In this document: positions 57,301-64,000 of the stretch, one piece after another | Layout of the letters: every line of letters begins with the position of its first letter | Position numbering within the stretch: the first letter of the stretch is position 1 | Assembly (NCBI GenBank): GCA_018873245.2 | Contig: JAEMBT020000003.1 | Span: 8,513,843 to 8,577,842 of the forward strand | Source: Archegozetes longisetosus | Taxonomy: Eukaryota; Arthropoda; Arachnida; Sarcoptiformes; Trhypochthoniidae | Direction of reading: 5' to 3' | Length of the DNA: 64,000 bases | Program-made: the position numbers and the translations under genes | The notes under the pieces: model-generated | Seen by the model: only the letters and a program-made list of their open reading frames with translations | Database searches by the model: none | What the model was told of the DNA's origin: nothing

Positions 57301-60300
57301 TCTAAGGTTTTGTGGCGGAGACGGAACTGCGAACTTGCCTTTCATCTTGATCAGGCCTGATGAGGGACTTGGTTTACTAAATCCGGCCGCGTTTTTGGCT
57401 TTGATTCTGAACTCATACTCTCTGTTCTCTATGAGTCCGTTAACAGTAAACGTTGTGTTCTTAGCCAAATACTCATTACCAATAAGCCATCGGCCATCTG
57501 TTGGGTCACGATATTCAATATTATATCCTTGTATTTTAGAGCCACCATCACTGAGTGGTCGCTCCCAGCTAAGACTGACTGTATTCTTGTCATAATCAGT
57601 AATGGTTGGTTTTCCGGGTGGTTCGGGAACATTGAACGGGAATTTGGCAGTAATTGGTTTCTCAGTTTCGAGTGGTTTTCCGACTCCGTATTGATTCTCA
57701 GCACTAACTCTGAAGTGATAGGTTTTGTTGGGTTCCAGTCCAATGACTTCGTAATGACATCCTCTGATAAAAGCACTGCATTTAGTCCAAGCCTTAGTTG
57801 TTTGGTCTTGTTTTTCCACGATATAGTTAGTGATAGGACTTCCGCCATCGTCCAAAGGAGGCTTCCATGCGAGCGAACACGTTTCAGGTGTGATATCGCT
57901 TACATCGAGCGGTCCTTGTGGTGGACCGGGAACGTCGACCACTAATACCCTGCAAGAAGCCATGTCAGAACCCTCTGAATTAGACAGCTTAAGCGTGTAT
58001 TTTCCAGAATCTTCGCGTTTAGCTTTTTTGTTAAGCAATATAGTGAAGGCAACATTCACTTCAGATGTGATTCTATCGTCTGGAATAACTTTCTTGCCAT
58101 TTATAGTCCATTCAGCACTAGGAGCAGGCGATCCACTGAAAGGCACTCTAAGATTGAACTGTTCGCCGGCCATGACTACTATATCTTTCAAACTGAAACC
58201 TGCGTCTATTCTTGGCGCACTAGGTGGCATTCGAGCGACAATAGCATCAGAAGCATAACTGAAAGGTCCAGTTCCGGCCGCGTTGACTGCAGCCACTCGG
58301 AACTCATATTCTTCATTGGCCTGAAGTCCAGTAACACGATATGTAAGATCTGGAATTGATCCGGGAGTCGCGCGGCTCCAACTTTTTTCACCGACTTTTC
58401 TCTTCTCGAGTACATAACCAATAATAGGTGACCCGCCATCGTTTCTTGGTTTGGTCCACGTAAGTGTAATGGAGTCTTCGCTCGTGTCAATCGCTCGTGG
58501 GACTCCAGGCGCATCCGGTGTGTCGAAAGGTAGTTTGGCCAAAATTGACTCGTCAGTCTGTGCCGGGTCACTTGTTCCGTATTGATTTTCAGCCATTACT
58601 CTGAAATCATATTTCTTTCCAACTGTCAAGTTGCGAACTCTGAGAGCAGTTCCGTTCACAAAACTACTGATTCGAACCCAGGCCTGAGTACCAACTTCTT
58701 TCTTCTCTACGACATAGTTTGTCACTTCTGATCCTCCGTCGTCTTTAGGTGGAGACCACTTAAGTGTCAAAGAGTCGCCCTCAACGTCTTCTCCGCGAAC
58801 ATTCTGTGGAGGACTCGGTCTGTCGAGTACCTTGACATTACAGGTGACGGTATCAAAACCGCAATTATTCTTAAGTAGTAAAGTATATTTTCCGGTATAT
58901 TCACGTTTCGATTTAGTGCATGCCAGTTGTGCGTAATCGTCACTGACTTTCTGTAAGAATCTTGAGTCATCAGAATCGACGTCATTATCATTAATAGACC
59001 AGTTGGCCGTCGGTTTAGGGAAAGCAGTAAAGGGAACGTTAATTGAAAAGTCTTGTCCAGCTTTTACTGTTATATCTCTAACGGCTCCGACATCTATCTT
59101 AGGTTTGTCAGGTTGGTCTTCAACTTTAACCATAGGACATGGTTTACTCGGAGGACTGTCTCCAATGTCATTGACTGCTATTATTCTGAACTCGTACTCG
59201 TTTCCTTCAATAAGATTCTGTACGGTATATGTTGTGTCTGGATGTGGGAAGCTATTAACAATTTCCCATTCCTTTGCACCCTTTGGTTTCTTTTCAATTA
59301 GATATCCTCTTATTTTACTTCCTCCATCATTTGTAGGCTTTTTCCACGAAAGGGTAACCCCAGTCTTAGTTATCTTTTCCACTCTAGGCATGTCCGGAGC
59401 GTCGGGCGCAAACTTGCGTTCCTTAGCAGTCATAGTGGCGGACGGTTTGCTGGGTTTTCCGCGACCACCTTCGTTGACAGCTATAACTCTAAATTCATAT
59501 GATTTTCCTTCAGTCAAGTTAGGAATTGTGAACTCTGTGTTAAGCGTTGGGATTGTATTAACGGAGTGCCAATCAGGTGAACCCTTTTCTCTTTTTTCCA
59601 CGATATATCCCTGAACAGGTCGACCACCGTCTGAAAGTGGGGGTGTCCATTGAATCGAAGCAAAACTCGGTCCATAATCGGTGACCTGTGGCTGTCCGGG
59701 TGCGTCTGGCGTGTCAAATGGATTCTTAGCAACCACTGGCCTTCCTTCTAGTGGCTCGCTAATGCCGTACATGTTCTCAGCCCTGACTCTAAACTTGTAT
59801 TGTTTCCTTCTTCAAGATTTTTGGCGGTATGTGTCAGACTAGTGCTATAGCCTGCAGGAATCCATTTATCGGATCCAACCTCACATTTCTCTAGACTGTA
59901 TCCGATAATATCAGCACCACCGTCATCTTCAGGTTTCTTCCACTGAAGTTTGACTGTAGAATTGGTCACTTCTACGTACTCAAGAGGTCCTCTCGGAGGT
60001 GTCGGCGGACTATACACTAGTACTTGAATGTCAGCCGAGTCTTCTCCGTAAGGATTTGTAGCTTTTATTGTGTACTTTCCAGAATCAGATCTTTGAGAAA
60101 CTGGTATTTTGAGTGAAACCATTTCGTCCTTATTTTCAGTTTGTATTCTATTAGAAGGTTTGAGTAGTTCGCCCTTTATAGTCCATTCTACTTCTGGCTG
60201 TGGCGCACCTGAGAGCGGAATATTTATGACTAGTGGTTCTCCAGCACGAACGCGAAGCACTTTGCCATAAAGTCCATCCAAATGTAATTTAGGCTTTTCT

Positions 60301-63300
60301 TTCATAGGTTTAGCTATAATTGGTTTCGATGGAGGACTTGGTTCACTCGGACCGGCAGCGTTTCGAGCGATAATACGATATTCATAAGTGTGTCCGTCAG
60401 TAACTGAGTCGTCATTGTATTCAAGACCTCGAACTGGATCTCTATTGACTTTAACCCATCGATTGCCCTTAAGATCTTTACGTTCGACGTCATATCCAGT
60501 AATGGGTGATCCGCCATCACTTCTTGGTGGAGCCCATTTTATTTTGATGAAATCTCTATCTGTGTCCACCACTTCTGGTTGTCCAGGACGTTGCGGTACT
60601 CCATATGGAGCCTTAGCCTTAACGGCTCTATCGGTTTTCAGGGGCTCACTCAATCCCTGAGCGTTTTCAGCCATAACTCTAAACTCGTATTCATGGTTTT
60701 CAAGCAGTTTCGGAACTGTACAACTTGTCGCTTTTGGAGGTATATTAGTGACTGCTGGAACCCATTGTCCACCTCCTGTCTTATCACGTTTTTCAATGAC
60801 ATAACCAGTTATTTCACTTCCACCATCGTCTTTAGGTGGATGCCACGATAGTTCAACCCTGTCCTTATCGACTCCACTCACAGAAAGTGGTCCTTCAGGA
60901 GGTCCAGGTTTGTCAAGTATGACAACAGCCATCGTTCCCTCATCTTTACCATTGATATTTTCTAATTTCAAAGTATATGATCCGCTATCACTTCGTTTGG
61001 TGTCTACTATATTTATGATAGTATGATCATCAAAGTTAGAAACAGTCATTCTATTATCAGATTTGAGGTCTTTGCCATTGAGAGTCCATTTGACTTCGGG
61101 CACGGGTGCACCAACGAATTTGATGTCAATATTAAGTTTTTGTCCAACCTTTACTTTCACTTCTTTCATGGGAGTTATTATTTTTGGTGCCAAATTTCTC
61201 GGTTTGCACGTCACCATATCACTTGGCTCTGACGGCTCACTCTCTCCCGCTTTATTAGTGGCTATAATTCTGAATTCATAATCTTGTCCTTCTTTCAAAT
61301 CAGGAACGGTTGCTTTTGTTTTTCCGGCCGGAACTGTAATGGCTTTAGTCCAATAAGGAGATCCTTTTTCTTTCTTTTGAATAATATATCCAGTAATTGG
61401 TGATCCGCCGTCATCTGCGGGTGGAGTCCATTCAAGATCCACATGATCTTTATCCCAATCGACCACTTTTGGTCTTCCGGGTGCGTCTGCGACATCATAT
61501 GGATTCTTAGCAATGATGGCATCGTCGCGCTCCAATGGATCTGAGTCTCCAATCTCATTAACAGCAATAACACGGAATTGGTATGACTTCTTGTGCTGAA
61601 GTTTAGTTGCTTTGAAATTTGTAGCTGCGGTCTGTCCACACTCAACCCATGATCCTCGAGCCGTATCCATCTTTTCAACGATATAATTTTAATAGGTGCT
61701 CCGCCATCATCCTTAGGTGGTTTCCAACTCAAATTACATGATTCTTTGGTTATATCTGTAATATTTAGTGGTCCTTCTGGTGGTGAAGGTCTGTCCAGTA
61801 CTGTCACTGTTGCAGAAGCCGACACTTTACCATGTGGATTCTCAAGAGTCAATGTGTAAGTGCCTGAATCTGATCTGACCGATGATGGGATATCGAGTAT
61901 GGTCTGATTTGCAGTTCCACTCACGTCTACTCTCTTATCGGTTAACACCGATTTATTATTAATAGTCCAACTGGCAAAAGGTGCTGGTTCACCTTTTATA
62001 GGTATCGTGTAATTGATAGGTCTTCCAGCACGTACTTTAATATTCTTAAGCGCTGACGTGTCAAGACTTGGCGCCAATTTTCTGGGTTTGCAAATGACTG
62101 CTTCTGAAGCGTCGCTTGGGTCACTTGGTCCTGCTTTGTTGAGGGCAACAATTCTGAATTCATATTCTTCGCCTTCAGTCAGATTAGGGACTGTTCCTTT
62201 AGTAGCATCTCCTCCGACCCGAAGCGCTTCTTCCCAGAATGGACTGCTTTTAGGTTTCTTTTCGATGATATATCCAGTAATAGGCGCTCCACCATCACGT
62301 CGGGGAGGTTTCCACTCAAGATCTACGTGATCTTTGTCCCAATCCGTGACCTGAGGCGGCGCTGGTTTATCAGGCGCGTCGAATGGATTCTTAGCAATAA
62401 TAGAATCTCTGCCCGTAAGCCATGGAGATTCACCTTCTTTATTGACTGCTTTGACTCTAAACTGGTATTCGTGATGATCAATAAGTTTATCGGCTCTAAT
62501 CTTGTTATTAGCTGTCTCTCCGACTGGAACCCAACGACCAGTTTCGAGGTCTTTTTTCTCGCAAACATAATGTGATATTTCAGATCCGCCATCATCTTTG
62601 GGCGGACTCCAGGACACAAGACATCCATCTTTAGTGATTTCAGTTATTCTCATATTTTCAGGTGCTTTCGGAACGTCAAGAACTGTTAGGTTAAGTTTGG
62701 CGCTATCGGTTCCGTTAATATTAGTTGCGGTCAAAGTAAGAGTTCCCGAATCTCCTCGCTCTGCATTCTTGATAACGAGTTTGGTTTTATAATCTTCATT
62801 AGTGATAGTCCATCGTGGAGTTCCTTCTATTGGTATTCCTTCGAGTGACCATTTCTTTGTTGGTGGTGGTTCACCAGAAACAGGAACCTCGATTTCTATG
62901 TTTTTACCGGCTTTGACTTTGATATCTCTCATAGCATTCCTATCGATCTTTGGTGGAGCATTTTTAGCTCTAGCCGTATGTGTTCCAGTTGAGTCGGACG
63001 GCTCTCCCTGTCCTCCTTTATTGACTGCTCGAACTCTAAATTCGTATTGGTTTCCTTCTACCAAATCAGGAACTTTGCCAGTGGTTTCATTGCCAACCAC
63101 TTCAACGACAGGAACCCAATCAGGATTGTATTTGTCTTTCTTTTCAATGACATATCCAGTAATGGGTGATCCTCCGTCACTTACAGGTGCCTTCCATTTC
63201 AATTTGACAAAGTCTTTATCATAGTCTTCAATCACAGGAGTTCCCGGTTTTCCAGGTTCGTCGAATGGATTCTTTGCGATTATCTCCTTTTCTGCATTAA

Positions 63301-64000
63301 GTGGATCTGATTCTCCCTGTCGGTTAACCGCTTTCACGCGGAATTTGTATTTCTTTCCTGGCTGTAAACCTTTAACTTTAAGTTGTGTCTCGGGTCCGAT
63401 TGTATCCCCAGCCGGAGTCCAAGCTCCAGTCACAGGATCTTGTTTTTCGACCACATAGTGATCAACAGGTATTCCTCCGTCATCTTCTGGAGGTCTCCAT
63501 TTAAGAGTGCATCCCTCTGCGTGAACGTCCTCTATCTTGAGTGGTCCACCAGGAGGTGCTGGTCTGTCGAGAACTATTACTTCAACAGTAGCCTCATCTC
63601 TTCCGTTTTCGTTGACTGCAGTTATTGTGTAAGTTCCCGAATCTCCGCGTGTCGCTTGTCGTACATTCAGTTTTGTATTGTAGGGCTCGTTAACTAACTT
63701 GATTCTATCTCCAGGGCTAACTTTTTTGCCCTTAAGAGTCCATGTTATATCTGGTGGTGGTTCACCGATCACATTGACATCAAAGTTGAATCCTTGTCCT
63801 GCTTTTATTCTTACTTTTTGTAATGCACTCCTATCTATCTTTGGTGCCAATTTGCGAGGTTTAGTAATAACTGTTTTACTGGCATCTGATGGCTCTCCTG
63901 GTCCAGCTTTATTGACAGCTTTGACTCTGAACTCGTAGGGTTGGCCTTCATTCAGATTAGGAACAGTAGCCGTTGTCTTATCCCCGGGTACTTCCACTGC
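51381..64000 (-). CDS. Twitchin/projectin, giant muscle kinase (3' part; 5' beyond window)
   Basis: Sarcomeric titin-like protein that links thick filaments and carries a regulated kinase. A single exon of at least 10.8 kb (64000-53211) is followed by exons 53136-52690, 52603-52304, 52238-52119, 52046-51849, 51772-51659 and 51580-51381; introns are 65-86 bp and every junction has phase 1. About 4,050 residues lie in the window. From the right edge, Fn3-Fn3-Ig units repeat (PDxPGxP, DGGSPITGY, EYEFRV). Then a linker, the kinase (about 54825-54050), its regulatory tail (RNYIKIRDRIRAKYPTWHSA) and five Ig domains. A Ser/Tyr-rich insert exon lies between Ig2 and Ig3. Two single-base T-run deletions (61687-61690 and 59803-59805) shift the frame; essentiality and otherwise perfect coding suggest assembly error. 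Confidence 0.95.
52690..53136 (-). other. Ser/Tyr/Thr-rich insert exon of twitchin
   Basis: 149 codons between Ig2 and Ig3 after the kinase, opening with a Pro-rich lead (RISTPTPRSPIPP) and then runs of SSSY, SSYQS, SSKYQSS. No Ig fold. Likely disordered and a candidate phosphorylation segment; present as one cassette exon of 447 nt with phase 1 at both ends, so it can be skipped in frame. Confidence 0.8.
54045..54826 (-). other. Twitchin kinase domain
   Basis: Glycine loop EIGTGAFGVV, lysine in IFAAKFI, catalytic HLDLKPEN (about 54436-54460), DFGLAT (about 54385-54396), TGTAEFAAPEIV activation segment and WAVGVLSYVLLSGLSPF. All catalytic residues are present, so an active kinase autoinhibited by its C-terminal tail is expected from family knowledge. 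Confidence 0.95.

Noticed and set aside
59748..61690. Introns at the two twitchin frame breaks
   Set aside because: No GT-AG pair fits and protein similarity continues without a gap; a one-base T-run deletion restores the frame at each site.
55679..63938. Many long plus-strand frames opposite twitchin
   Set aside because: Antisense shadows of repetitive Fn3/Ig coding sequence with no independent features.
1..64000. CRISPR arrays, rRNA and tRNA genes
   Set aside because: No regularly spaced identical repeats, no rRNA-like blocks, and no convincing tRNA A/B-box pair with cloverleaf seen by eye.

Overview
This is animal nuclear DNA, AT-rich, with very short introns (mostly 50-95 bp), GT-AG splice sites, muscle and cell-cycle genes, and many Tc1/mariner, foldback and Merlin-type repeats. 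The short introns, the small secreted glycine/proline-rich gene, short TTAGG-type motifs inside repeats and a secreted family-35 beta-galactosidase fit an arthropod, most likely an acariform mite. That assignment is inference from gene style; no species can be named from sequence alone.

Layout. 1-500: a heat-shock-type promoter on the minus strand that reads out of the left edge. 1.96-3.65 kb: RNA 3'-terminal phosphate cyclase (RTCA, plus, seven coding exons). 4.35-9.41 kb: an XMAP215/ch-TOG/mini spindles microtubule polymerase (minus, seven exons) that appears to lack the third and fourth TOG domains. 12.47-12.93 kb: a small secreted Gly/Pro-rich protein with an apparent 11-nt exon. 16.07-18.23 kb: intronless APC5, a subunit of the anaphase-promoting complex. 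19.08-20.83 kb: a decayed Tc1-like transposon with recognisable inverted ends. 20.9-23.3 kb: two divergent, related genes for small proteins with Gly/Ala-rich membrane hairpins. 23.3-50.6 kb is accessory: foldback elements, Tc1 relics (one carrying a nested foldback), a Merlin transposon, fragments of a Polinton/adintovirus-like family-B DNA polymerase, AT-rich virus-like ORF debris, an intronless secreted beta-galactosidase, a C-type lectin joined to a phage-tail-like C-terminal domain, and a secreted aldo-keto reductase with a duplicated intronless exon fragment. 51.4-64.0 kb: the 3' part of a twitchin/projectin gene (minus), with Fn3-Fn3-Ig repeats, a kinase domain and five C-terminal Ig domains; its 5' part lies beyond the right edge.

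The housekeeping genes do not form a pathway, although APC5 and the microtubule polymerase both serve mitosis. The most unusual observations are these. (1) The beta-galactosidase block sits between two sequence fragments that are directly adjacent in a second copy about 10 kb away, so it looks like a 4-kb insertion into, or cargo of, a virus-like element. (2) A tail-fibre-like domain gene lies near polymerase relics in both copies. (3) A dyad motif recurs across different foldback repeats. (4) The microtubule polymerase has a reduced TOG layout. Single-base A/T-run indels in twitchin, the reductase and the lectin look like unpolished long-read errors, and several apparent breaks should be read with that in mind.
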